A stretch of 21,293 nt of DNA from Dehalococcoidia bacterium (GTDB lineage Bacteria; Chloroflexota; Dehalococcoidia; JACPQF01): NCBI GenBank assembly GCA_030650265.1, contig JAUSEJ010000613.1, forward strand, positions 1-21,293, in the 5' to 3' direction. Within the stretch, counting starts at the first letter, position 1. The number at the start of each line of letters is the position of its first letter. The notes beneath the pieces were generated by a model. That model saw only the letters and a list, made by a program, of their open reading frames with translations. It made no database searches and had not been told where the DNA came from. A program made the position numbers and the translations under genes. Below, one piece after another: positions 15,832 through 21,293 of this stretch.

Positions 15832-16832
15832 ATCTTATTGGCGGTAACCAGAGAGGATTCGCCCGGAACCGGGTGGAATTCGATGCTGCCAAAGCTGGCT
15901 TCCTCCAGCCATTCCCGGCATTCGGCGAAGGTGTAGGTGCCACCGACCTCGTGGAACCCGGCGATAAGAAGGGCAAAGGCCAACTGATCAGCCGCCGTGG
16001 CCATGGCATCGTCGGCGACGGGGTCGTTTATCAAGACCACGCCACCCGGCTTTAGGGCGGTATGTGTTCTCCTGAGTAGGGCCTTCTTCCCCTCGAGGCT
16101 CATGGTGGTAAGGATGCGGCTAACAATCACCAGGTCATAACCGGAGCCTAGATCGACGGACATGGTATCTCCGGGAAGGAAGGTTACCCTATCGGTAACG
16201 CCCATTTTCCGCGCCACGTCGTGACTAACTTTGATGACGTTCTCCCAATCGTTGCTAACTATGGTTGCTTCCGGATCGAACTGGGCCAGCCGGTAGCCGA
16301 GGTAGCCCGAGCCGCAGGCCAGATCGAGGATTCGGGTTCCTCTCCTTGCCTGACCGTCGAATCCTAGCAACTTCGCCGCCGCTTCGGCCGGGGCCACGGC
16401 GAAAGGTATTAGATACCGCACCAGGGCCTCCCAATACGAGGCCTCAACGCCAAAGTTGCGCGGGTCGACAACTGGCTTTCCCGTCCTCGCCAATTGGTCG
16501 ATACCGCCGAAGGCCTGCCACTGGACGGCAAAGACCTCCCGGTAGTCGGCACTGCTGGCGAGGGCCTCCGGGCTGTCTATCAGAAACGAGCGGCTGAACG
16601 CAGTGAGGGAATACTTGTCATTAAGCTTATCTAGAAGGCCGAAGGAAGTGACAGCATTGAGAAGCATACGCACGATGCGCTTGTCGCCGGCAAGGGCCCT
16701 CGTCACGCCGGTCACGTCGTCGGCTCCCCGGTTGACTATGTTGAAGATATCCAGGCTGACGGCCGCTTTGAAGATGCCCGAATGGAGAGATCCGCGAATA
16801 GTGGAAATAATCGGGTCTGGCGGTAGAATCAT
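15828..16832 (-). CDS. Class I SAM-dependent methyltransferase with N-terminal dimerisation domain
   Basis: This 334-residue protein has a winged-helix-like dimerisation domain (~10-90), as found in plant and bacterial small-molecule O-methyltransferases such as the CrtF/BchU/HIOMT group, followed by a Rossmann methyltransferase domain. SAM motif I is RILDLACGSGYLG (167-179). An acidic residue for the ribose lies near 195, motif III near GYDLVIVSRIL (231-241), and a later KPGGVVLINDP strand follows. Its ATG overlaps the stop of the upstream prenyltransferase gene by 4 nt (ATGA), so the two proteins are translationally coupled. It probably methylates a product of that prenyltransferase, perhaps a quinone precursor or other prenylated aromatic. 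That link is inference. It is unlike the usual UbiE/MenG C-methyltransferases. No terminator is visible; the gene ends directly against the glycosidase. Confidence 0.85.
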   Translation of the reverse strand: MILPPDPIISTIRGSLHSGIFKAAVSLDIFNIVNRGADDVTGVTRALAGDKRIVRMLLNAVTSFGLLDKLNDKYSLTAFSRSFLIDSPEALASSADYREVFAVQWQAFGGIDQLARTGKPVVDPRNFGVEASYWEALVRYLIPFAVAPAEAAAKLLGFDGQARRGTRILDLACGSGYLGYRLAQFDPEATIVSNDWENVIKVSHDVARKMGVTDRVTFLPGDTMSVDLGSGYDLVIVSRILTTMSLEGKKALLRRTHTALKPGGVVLINDPVADDAMATAADQLAFALLIAGFHEVGGTYTFAECREWLEEASFGSIEFHPVPGESSLVTANKI

Positions 16833-17677
16833 ATGAACAATGCTCCAAACGTGAATACCATAACGATGAGCGAGAAATAGCCGTTGAGGTCCACCCAGGC
16901 GAAGTTGATACGAGACAGGTCAGCGGGGTGAACGATCAGATGCTCGTAGAAGAGTATACCACCGCCAATGATGATACCTACCCAGTAGGGCCAGCTTAGG
17001 GTCATCATGACGCCAAGGACGACGAGAAGGGCAAAGGCGACGACGTGCATAATCGACGACCACAAGAGCGTCGTGGCCACGCCGAAGCGCACGGCGAAGG
17101 AGTGGGTCTTTTGCGAGCGGTCGAAATCGACATCGCGGCAGGTTTGCATGAGGTCAAAACCGTTTCCCCAGAAAAAGACGATGAGGCCTAGCACCATGGC
17201 CTCCCATGATAGGTTGCCCGTAACACCGATCCAGGCGCCGACCGGTCCGCAGGCCTGGGTCAGTCCAACACCGAAGTTGCAGGCCCAGGTGAAGTACTTG
17301 GTGAAATTGTAGCCGACCAGCAGAACGACGGCGACAGGCGCCAATTTGAGAGTCAACTCATTCAACTGCCAGGCAGACAGTAGCAACAAGATCAGGCAGA
17401 GGAAGACGACCAGGAGAACTTCCCAAACGGAAAGCAGGCCGGCGGGAACAGGGCGAAACCGTTCCACTGGATGACGGGAGTCGAGTTCCTTGTCGACAAC
17501 ACGGTTGAGGCTCAGGGTCAGGGTACGGGCGCTGGCCATGGCCACGGTTATCCAGACAAACTGGGCCAGTGTTGGCAGGCCTCTGGCCGCGAGAAACATG
17601 CCTATATAAGCGAAAGGCAGAACGAACATTATGCGACTGAACTTGGCGTTCTCCCAGATCAGGCCGAGCTTTTTCAC
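16829..17677 (-). CDS. UbiA-family aromatic prenyltransferase (4-hydroxybenzoate polyprenyltransferase/MqnP-like)
   Basis: This 282-residue membrane enzyme has about eight or nine hydrophobic segments. It transfers a polyprenyl chain to an aromatic ring at the membrane. The first aspartate motif is NRVVDKELD (Asn58, Asp62, Asp66), followed by RFRPVPAG. The second is DLMQTCRDVDFD (residues ~175-186), followed by HSFAVRFG. The segment YNFTKYFTWACNFGVGL and the GPVGAWIGVTG stretch match the UbiA/MqnP branch acting in ubiquinone or futalosine-route menaquinone synthesis. Menaquinone is the likelier product if this is a Chloroflexota genome, but no other mqn genes are visible. Two GTG codons are available. 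The second (17677) sits at better spacing from AAGGAGG (17682-17688) than the first (17680). It is the first gene of an operon with the methyltransferase. Confidence 0.9.
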   Translation of the reverse strand: MKKLGLIWENAKFSRIMFVLPFAYIGMFLAARGLPTLAQFVWITVAMASARTLTLSLNRVVDKELDSRHPVERFRPVPAGLLSVWEVLLVVFLCLILLLLSAWQLNELTLKLAPVAVVLLVGYNFTKYFTWACNFGVGLTQACGPVGAWIGVTGNLSWEAMVLGLIVFFWGNGFDLMQTCRDVDFDRSQKTHSFAVRFGVATTLLWSSIMHVVAFALLVVLGVMMTLSWPYWVGIIIGGGILFYEHLIVHPADLSRINFAWVDLNGYFSLIVMVFTFGALFI

Positions 17678-17716
17678 CACTCCTCCTTGAGGGCGCTGCC
17701 TTCCGCAACGAGGCTT

Positions 17717-17745
17717 ATGATAGCATAGCGGCTGGCCGGTGACAA
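17717..17745 (-). promoter_or_regulatory. Sigma70-type promoter for the prenyltransferase/methyltransferase operon
   Basis: On the minus strand, TTGTCA (17745-17740) lies 17 bp from TATCAT (17722-17717), which is preceded by an extended TGC. The predicted start near 17710 gives a leader of about 33 nt. Confidence 0.7.
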
Positions 17746-17763
17746 GCGCACAGCTCGCATAGT

Positions 17764-17792
17764 TTGCACTAGTCTCAGTTGCATGCTATGCT
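17764..17792 (+). promoter_or_regulatory. Promoter upstream of the toxin remnant and antitoxin
   Basis: TTGCAC (17764-17769) lies 17 bp from TATGCT (17787-17792), which is preceded by TGC. The predicted start near 17799 is just ahead of ATG 17807. It is divergent from the prenyltransferase promoter, with 18 bp between the -35 boxes. Confidence 0.5.
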
Positions 17793-17806
17793 ACTTGTAA
17801 ATATGT

Positions 17807-17977
17807 ATGGTAGCGGATGAAGCGATTGTCATCGCTGCACAGCACAATATCTACGCGTACGACGCCTACTTCATTACCTGCGCTCGCTCACAGAATTGTC
17901 CCTTGATTACGCTCGACAATGGACTGCGGGCGGCGGCGCAGAAGGCCGGAGTTATTGTTCTGGAGGTAGATTCGTGA
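17807..17977 (+). pseudogene. C-terminal remnant of a PIN-domain (VapC-like) toxin
   Basis: This 56-codon frame runs from ATG 17807 to TGA 17977, with an in-frame stop just upstream (17798-17800). It matches the last ~55 residues of a VapC-type PIN nuclease: AAQHNIYAYDAYFITCA contributes one late active-site acid (Asp19), and PLITLDNGL a second (Asp37). The N-terminal half, with the first catalytic Asp and the Glu, is missing, and I see no sign of it in other frames of the 126 bp upstream. It should therefore be inactive as an RNase. There is no Shine-Dalgarno. The stop overlaps the GTG start of the antitoxin gene (GTGA), so an intact toxin-antitoxin operon probably existed before a deletion. 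It could survive as a leader for antitoxin translation. Confidence 0.7.
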
Positions 17978-18204
17978 AGAGCTACACGACTTCCGAGGCG
18001 CGGGAGCGTTTTGCTGCTATTCTTGAACAGGCGCGCAAGGAGGGCGCGGTGCGAATCCGGCGGCGTGACGGTCAAAGCTTCGTGCTGATGCCAGAACCAT
18101 GGCAAGGATCACCACTCGATGTTGAGGGGGTCACGCCGTCGCAACCGGTCACGCGAGAGAGTATTCTTCAAGCCGTGCATGAGGGCCGTCGTCCCTACGA
18201 TTGA
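17974..18204 (+). CDS. Phd/YefM-family antitoxin, orphan
   Basis: This 76-residue protein begins at GTG 17974, which overlaps the stop of the PIN remnant by 3 nt and has TGGAGG about 6 nt upstream (17961-17966). The N-terminal half, SYTTSEARERFAAILEQA followed by a basic strand RIRRRDGQSFVLMPE, is the DNA-binding fold of prevent-host-death antitoxins. The C-terminal part (SPLDVEGV, then a short helix with HEGRR) would be the toxin-neutralising tail. In the family, such proteins repress their own operon and inhibit a cognate toxin. Here the only toxin sequence is the truncated PIN stub upstream, and nothing encoding a toxin follows before the convergent stress-protein gene. It may be a leftover, or may neutralise a related toxin elsewhere. 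Confidence 0.8.
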   Translation: MKSYTTSEARERFAAILEQARKEGAVRIRRRDGQSFVLMPEPWQGSPLDVEGVTPSQPVTRESILQAVHEGRRPYD

Positions 18205-18220
18205 ATCTAGGCCGATGTGA

Positions 18221-18265
18221 GACATGCATGGTCGCCAGCATGTCAAATGCCAGCAAAATTGGCAT
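18221..18265. repeat. Two adjacent small inverted repeats in a convergent gap
   Basis: GACATGC (18221-18227) pairs with GCATGTC (18238-18244) across 10 nt. Immediately after, ATGCCA (18247-18252) pairs with TGGCAT (18260-18265) across 7 nt. They fill the 84-bp gap between the antitoxin and the convergent universal stress gene. They may terminate transcription from either side, but neither has a T-tract. A recombination or deletion scar is an alternative. Confidence 0.5.
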
Positions 18266-18288
18266 AGGATGTGGCTTACTTCATCAAA

Positions 18289-19218
18289 TTAAGAAGCAAG
18301 CGGCACCAGAAGAAGAGGACACGGCGAGCCGCCGACTACGCGGGGGGTGACGCTGCCCGCGAGCATACCGTCCAGTCCGGCGCGGGCGTGCGTGGCCAAC
18401 ACCACCAGGTCCGGGCAGCGCCCATCCTTTCGCCGAAGGACGGCCAGGATCTCGGCGGCGGGGTCGCCCCGGCGCACCTCCGTGGAAGTGGCAAGCCCCA
18501 CTTTGCCAAACGATTCCCCCAGTTGGACCAATCTGGCGCGCATCTCGTCCTCAGCCCAATCGAGCAGCCTGGTCGCGGTGCGGGGCAGGAAGATTGACGC
18601 CACACCGGCCTCGCCCGGCATGGTTGCAGCCGTGGGAATTACCGATAGCAGCAGCGTCTCGGCCTGGCAACCCCCGGCGATGCGCTGCACCACCGGTATG
18701 GCAGCGGCGGCGTCTCCTGCCGGATCTACCGGCAGCAGGATCAGTTCGATAGCCGATTCTCCAGCCAAGGAACGGTCAGTGGGTATTGGCACGATCAGCA
18801 CAGGGCGGTCGATCAGAGCCAGCACCTGTTGGGGGATGCGGCCGATTAGCCAATCCTTGAAGCCGCCGCTCCCGTGGGCAGCGAGAACTATCATGTCCGC
18901 CTTCAGTTCAGCGGCATGGCCGGCGATGCCCGCGGCCACCTCTCTGGTGGGTTCGGCGTGGACGTGGGTGGCCGCGTTGAAGCCGGCGTCGTGCAGCCGT
19001 CGGGCCACACCGGCCAGGTAGGACTCGGCCGCCAAGAACGTATTCAGATGGGACTCACCATGCACGGTCTGTGGCGGCGCCGCCTCAAGGGAGTGAAATA
19101 GCGTCACCTCAGCCGCTAGACAGGCGGCCAGAGACTGAACCAGCGGAATCACCGTCTCGGCCAGTTTGGAGCCATCAAGAGCTACGATCAGTCGGGTACG
19201 AGAATCTGTGCTGTTCAT
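18289..19218 (-). CDS. Tandem universal stress protein (two UspA domains)
   Basis: This 309-residue soluble protein has two UspA domains, about residues 8-146 and 157-307. Each starts with a strand and an Asp (LIVALDGSKLAE; ELILLPVDPAGD) and ends with the nucleotide-loop and last strand. Domain 1 has AAHGSGGFKDWLIGRIPQQV. Domain 2 has THARAGLDGMLAGSVTPRVV, with the conserved Gly-Ser. The first loop departs from the full ATP-binding GxxG(x9)G(S/T) pattern, so nucleotide binding is uncertain. It starts at ATG 19218, 6 bp after the transporter stop, and its Shine-Dalgarno GGAGG lies inside the last transporter codons. It is co-transcribed with the Nramp transporter and probably supports metal or oxidative stress responses. 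Nramp and Usp genes are commonly adjacent. Confidence 0.9.
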   Translation of the reverse strand: MNSTDSRTRLIVALDGSKLAETVIPLVQSLAACLAAEVTLFHSLEAAPPQTVHGESHLNTFLAAESYLAGVARRLHDAGFNAATHVHAEPTREVAAGIAGHAAELKADMIVLAAHGSGGFKDWLIGRIPQQVLALIDRPVLIVPIPTDRSLAGESAIELILLPVDPAGDAAAAIPVVQRIAGGCQAETLLLSVIPTAATMPGEAGVASIFLPRTATRLLDWAEDEMRARLVQLGESFGKVGLATSTEVRRGDPAAEILAVLRRKDGRCPDLVVLATHARAGLDGMLAGSVTPRVVGGSPCPLLLVPLAS

Positions 19219-19224
19219 TGTCTA

Positions 19225-20628
19225 TTACCCTCCAAGGAAGATCTGCCATAGAAGATAGCCATTCAAGAAGATGATCAGGGCGGCCACCAGCCAGGCGATC
19301 ACAGTGGTCACGTCGTGGTTGCGGAGTTCACCCATAACGTCGCGGCGGCTCGTGAACATCACCAGCGGCACCAGGGCAAAGGGAATGCCAAAGCTGAGAA
19401 CGACCTGGCTGATGATCAGGGTTTGCGTGGGGTCGAAGCTCAGGGCGATGACGATCAGGGCCGGGGCCATGGTGATCAGTCGACGAATCCACACTGGTAT
19501 GTGCCGGCGCAGAAAGCCCTGCATGATTACCTGGCCTGCCATGGTACCCACGGTGGAGGAGGACAGCCCGGCGGCCAACAGCGAAATGGCAAACACCAGG
19601 CCCGCCAGGTCTCCCAGCAGCGGCGATAGAGTCTCATGAGCCTGCTCAATGCTGGCGATATCGGCGCGTCCGGTGGCGTGAAAGGTCGAAGCGGCCATTA
19701 CCAGCATGGCCGCGTTTATGAGGCCGGCCAATCCCAAGGCCAGCGCCACGTCGACCACCTCCATCCTGAATAGTCGTTTGGCGAGGGCCGGCGTGGGCGC
19801 CAGGATGCGGTTCTGGACCAGGGCCGAATGCAGGAAGATAACGTGGGGCATCACCGTGGCGCCCAGAATGCCCACCGCCAATACTACGCTCTCGCTGCCG
19901 GCAAAGCCGGGGTGCACAGTGGCCTGGAGCATCTCGCCCCAGGACGGGCGAACCAGGACAGTCTCGACAAGATAGGAGACAGCCACAACGCCTACAAGAC
20001 TGGCGATCATCGCTTCGATGGGCCGAAAACCGTAGCGTTGCAGGCCCAGGGTGAGAAAGGTAAGTACGCCGGTGAATAGGCCGCCGACCAGCAGGGGCAC
20101 GCCGAATAGGAGGTGAAATCCGATGGCAGCGCCGAGGAACTCGGCCAGATCGGTGGCCATGGCCACTAATTCTGATATGACCCACATGAACCAGACTACC
20201 GGCATCGGGAAGCGGTCGCGACACAGTTCTGCCAGGTTGCGACCGGTGGCGATGCCTAGCTTGGCGGACAGGGACTGGATGAGCATGGCCATCAGGTTGC
20301 TGGCGAAAACCACCCACAAGAGGGTGTAGCCGAATTTGGCGCCGCCCTGGATGTTGGTAGCGAAGTTACCCGGATCCATGTAGGCCACGGAGGCCACAAA
20401 GGCCGGACCAAGAAACGGCAGTAACCGTCCGATCCAGGACAGGCGCAACGAGCGCCCGAACCGATTAATGACGCCGGGAGACGCCATGAGGCGCTGGGCA
20501 GACCGGTTGGCCGTCGTCTTTGGCGACGTGCTACCGGTTGGCTCTATCGGAAGCTCTGATCCGGCCTCCTGGTCTGCCAAGTTCCTCTCCCGCCGCTGGC
20601 GTGCGAGGGCTGTCGATCTCCCCCACAC
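19225..20628 (-). CDS. mntH: Nramp-family divalent metal (Mn2+/Fe2+) transporter
   Basis: This 467-residue integral membrane protein has the Nramp fold with about 11 hydrophobic segments. The TM1 metal motif DPGN occupies residues 85-88 and the TM6 motif MPH residues 260-262; both are intact, which supports proton-coupled uptake of Mn2+ or Fe2+ rather than Mg2+. The first ~65 residues are hydrophilic and basic, longer than in E. coli MntH. GTG 20628 lacks a clear Shine-Dalgarno, while TTG 20580 has GGGAG 6 nt upstream and could be the true start. The gene heads an operon with the universal stress protein. Its promoter (20672-20700) carries a 32-bp palindrome between -10 and start codon, a natural place for a metal-dependent repressor of the MntR/DtxR or Fur type. 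Confidence 0.92.
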   Translation of the reverse strand: MWGRSTALARQRRERNLADQEAGSELPIEPTGSTSPKTTANRSAQRLMASPGVINRFGRSLRLSWIGRLLPFLGPAFVASVAYMDPGNFATNIQGGAKFGYTLLWVVFASNLMAMLIQSLSAKLGIATGRNLAELCRDRFPMPVVWFMWVISELVAMATDLAEFLGAAIGFHLLFGVPLLVGGLFTGVLTFLTLGLQRYGFRPIEAMIASLVGVVAVSYLVETVLVRPSWGEMLQATVHPGFAGSESVVLAVGILGATVMPHVIFLHSALVQNRILAPTPALAKRLFRMEVVDVALALGLAGLINAAMLVMAASTFHATGRADIASIEQAHETLSPLLGDLAGLVFAISLLAAGLSSSTVGTMAGQVIMQGFLRRHIPVWIRRLITMAPALIVIALSFDPTQTLIISQVVLSFGIPFALVPLVMFTSRRDVMGELRNHDVTTVIAWLVAALIIFLNGYLLWQIFLGG

Positions 20629-20639
20629 AGCCAGACTAT

Positions 20640-20671
20640 CATTTATAGGCAGGCGTTTCTGCCCATAAATG
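20640..20671. promoter_or_regulatory. 13-bp inverted repeat over the mntH transcription start, candidate metal-repressor operator
   Basis: CATTTATAGGCAG (20640-20652) and CTGCCCATAAATG (20659-20671) are reverse complements at 12 of 13 positions, with a 6-bp spacer. The element directly abuts the -10 box and covers the predicted start near 20665, so a bound protein would block RNA polymerase. As RNA it would fold into a hairpin at the 5' end of the message. It is dyad-symmetric, as expected for a dimeric MntR/DtxR-type regulator, but I do not recognise an exact known box. Confidence 0.7.
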
Positions 20672-20700
20672 ATTATAGGGAACCACGGTTACGCAGTCAA
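20672..20700 (-). promoter_or_regulatory. Strong sigma70-type promoter for mntH-usp
   Basis: On the minus strand, TTGACT (20700-20695) lies exactly 17 bp from a perfect TATAAT (20677-20672). The -35 box is only 11 bp beyond the stop codon of the radical SAM gene, so there is little room for a terminator between the two genes. Confidence 0.8.
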
Positions 20701-20711
20701 TCGGGCGCGCC

Positions 20712-21293
20712 TCAGCGCACCACACAGTAGTCGACCTGCAGCTTGTCGGCGGTCGCTTCGCGAACCAGATGGCGGAGCTTCCCTTCGGCGATTAATCGAA
20801 AAGCCAACTTGACGATCTCTTTGTAGAACTCGCAATAGGGCGAGGCAGTTAACATCTGGCCGTTAAGCCCCTGCGCTTCAGCCGGACAGGGGGCGCCGCA
20901 AATGTGGCGAATCGCACAGTCCCGGCACTTCGCGATCCGCTCGACAATGCGCTCCCGAATTTGCCGGAACGGTCCGGAGTTAACCGCATCTTCTATGTCA
21001 TCTTTGAAGATGTTGCCCCCTGAAAAGCCAGCAAGCCCCTGGAATTCACCACAGGGAATCATCTCTCCGCCTGCCGTCACGGCGAGAAAGCAGCGACCGC
21101 CGCCGCAGGGGGTAATGTCACACATCAAGCGCCGCCCTTCTGGCGCAATGATCCCCAGTACGAGATTCGAAAAATCGCCGATCAGGATTGCCCGTCCGGA
21201 CTTCTCGGACAACTCGATGGCACGCATAACCGCCTTGCTGAACCCCTGCAATAGGCTTTCGCAATCGGGTTGGAACGAACGAGCGTAGGGCTG
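20712..21293 (-). CDS. Radical SAM/SPASM domain enzyme, C-terminal part (N-terminus beyond window)
   Basis: The frame stays open to the right edge (193 codons to the stop at 20712), so the TTG at 21251 is probably internal. The visible part is a SPASM-type C-terminal domain that binds auxiliary iron-sulfur clusters. Cysteines occur in DITPCGGGRC, in MIPCGEF and in a cluster CRDCAIRHICGAPCPAE, with a further SPYCEFY. After this comes a helical tail ending in VDYCVVR. The strand order FLAVTAGGEMIPCGEF followed by GGNIF is typical of radical SAM peptide-maturation or sulfatase-maturation enzymes. The CxxxCxxC radical SAM core must lie beyond 21293. Substrate is unknown, and no precursor peptide was recognised in the visible flank. 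It lies on the same strand as mntH, just upstream of its promoter. Confidence 0.8.
   Translation of the reverse strand, partial: QPYARSFQPDCESLLQGFSKAVMRAIELSEKSGRAILIGDFSNLVLGIIAPEGRRLMCDITPCGGGRCFLAVTAGGEMIPCGEFQGLAGFSGGNIFKDDIEDAVNSGPFRQIRERIVERIAKCRDCAIRHICGAPCPAEAQGLNGQMLTASPYCEFYKEIVKLAFRLIAEGKLRHLVREATADKLQVDYCVVR

Noticed and set aside
17681..18288. tRNA, attachment site or insertion sequence in the accessory gap
   Set aside because: No cloverleaf, CCA end, transposase fragment or flanking direct repeat could be seen; only promoters, the toxin remnant, the antitoxin and two small hairpins.
18347..19021. 224-codon plus-strand open frame opposite the universal stress protein
   Set aside because: It is rich in Ser/Ala/Pro, lacks domain motifs and mirrors the real gene on the other strand.
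19646..20317. 223-codon minus-strand frame within mntH
   Set aside because: It is a frame-shifted shadow of the transporter; Arg/His/Gly-rich with no hydrophobic pattern.

Overview
The window looks like chromosomal DNA of a moderately GC-rich bacterium, most likely a member of the Chloroflexota. This is an inference from gene content: a DUF6391-like membrane protein, a UbiA/MqnP-type prenyltransferase, large secreted subtilase and glycosidase genes, and a secreted protein ending in a YxFPLI-type tail. No ribosomal or tRNA gene is present to confirm it. Promoters are recognisably sigma70-like (TTGACN, 16-18 bp, TATAAT, often with an extended TGC), and several start codons are GTG or TTG. Genes are packed tightly. 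The longest gene-free stretch is about 180 bp, so no gap above 300 bp needs explaining.

Layout from left to right. Positions 1-3085 (minus) hold a two-gene unit, a ChlI/MoxR-type AAA+ ATPase followed after 1 bp by a von Willebrand A protein that runs off the left edge. A divergent promoter region (3121-3222) separates it from a DedA-family membrane protein (3266-3904, plus). A 3966-bp secreted subtilisin-like protease follows on the minus strand (4001-7966). Positions 8124-12713 form a signalling and membrane block: a DUF6391-like protein (plus), a GAF sensor histidine kinase with an overlapping solute-binding lipoprotein (minus), and a divergently transcribed GAF-PAS-class III nucleotide cyclase (plus). 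A membrane-anchored NPCBM-GH36-like glycosidase follows (12814-15831, plus). Converging on it is a UbiA-type prenyltransferase and class I methyltransferase pair (15828-17677, minus). A short accessory island (17764-18265) holds a truncated PIN-domain toxin overlapping an apparently intact Phd-type antitoxin. The right end carries an Nramp metal transporter with a tandem universal stress protein, behind a promoter whose start region is covered by a long palindrome, and the C-terminal part of a radical SAM/SPASM enzyme that runs off the right edge.

How the parts fit. The AAA+/VWA pair probably works as a remodelling machine. The protease and the glycosidase act outside the membrane on protein and galactoside-type sugar. 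The kinase and cyclase share a back-to-back promoter region and similar GAF sensors, but neither has a partner response regulator or cAMP receptor here. The prenyltransferase and methyltransferase are translationally coupled and probably act in one quinone or prenylated-aromatic pathway. No complete undescribed system stands out. The most promising leads are the mntH promoter palindrome, the toxin remnant fused to an antitoxin, the heptamer array inside a coding region, the subtilase C-terminal tail, and the kinase/lipoprotein/cyclase cluster.
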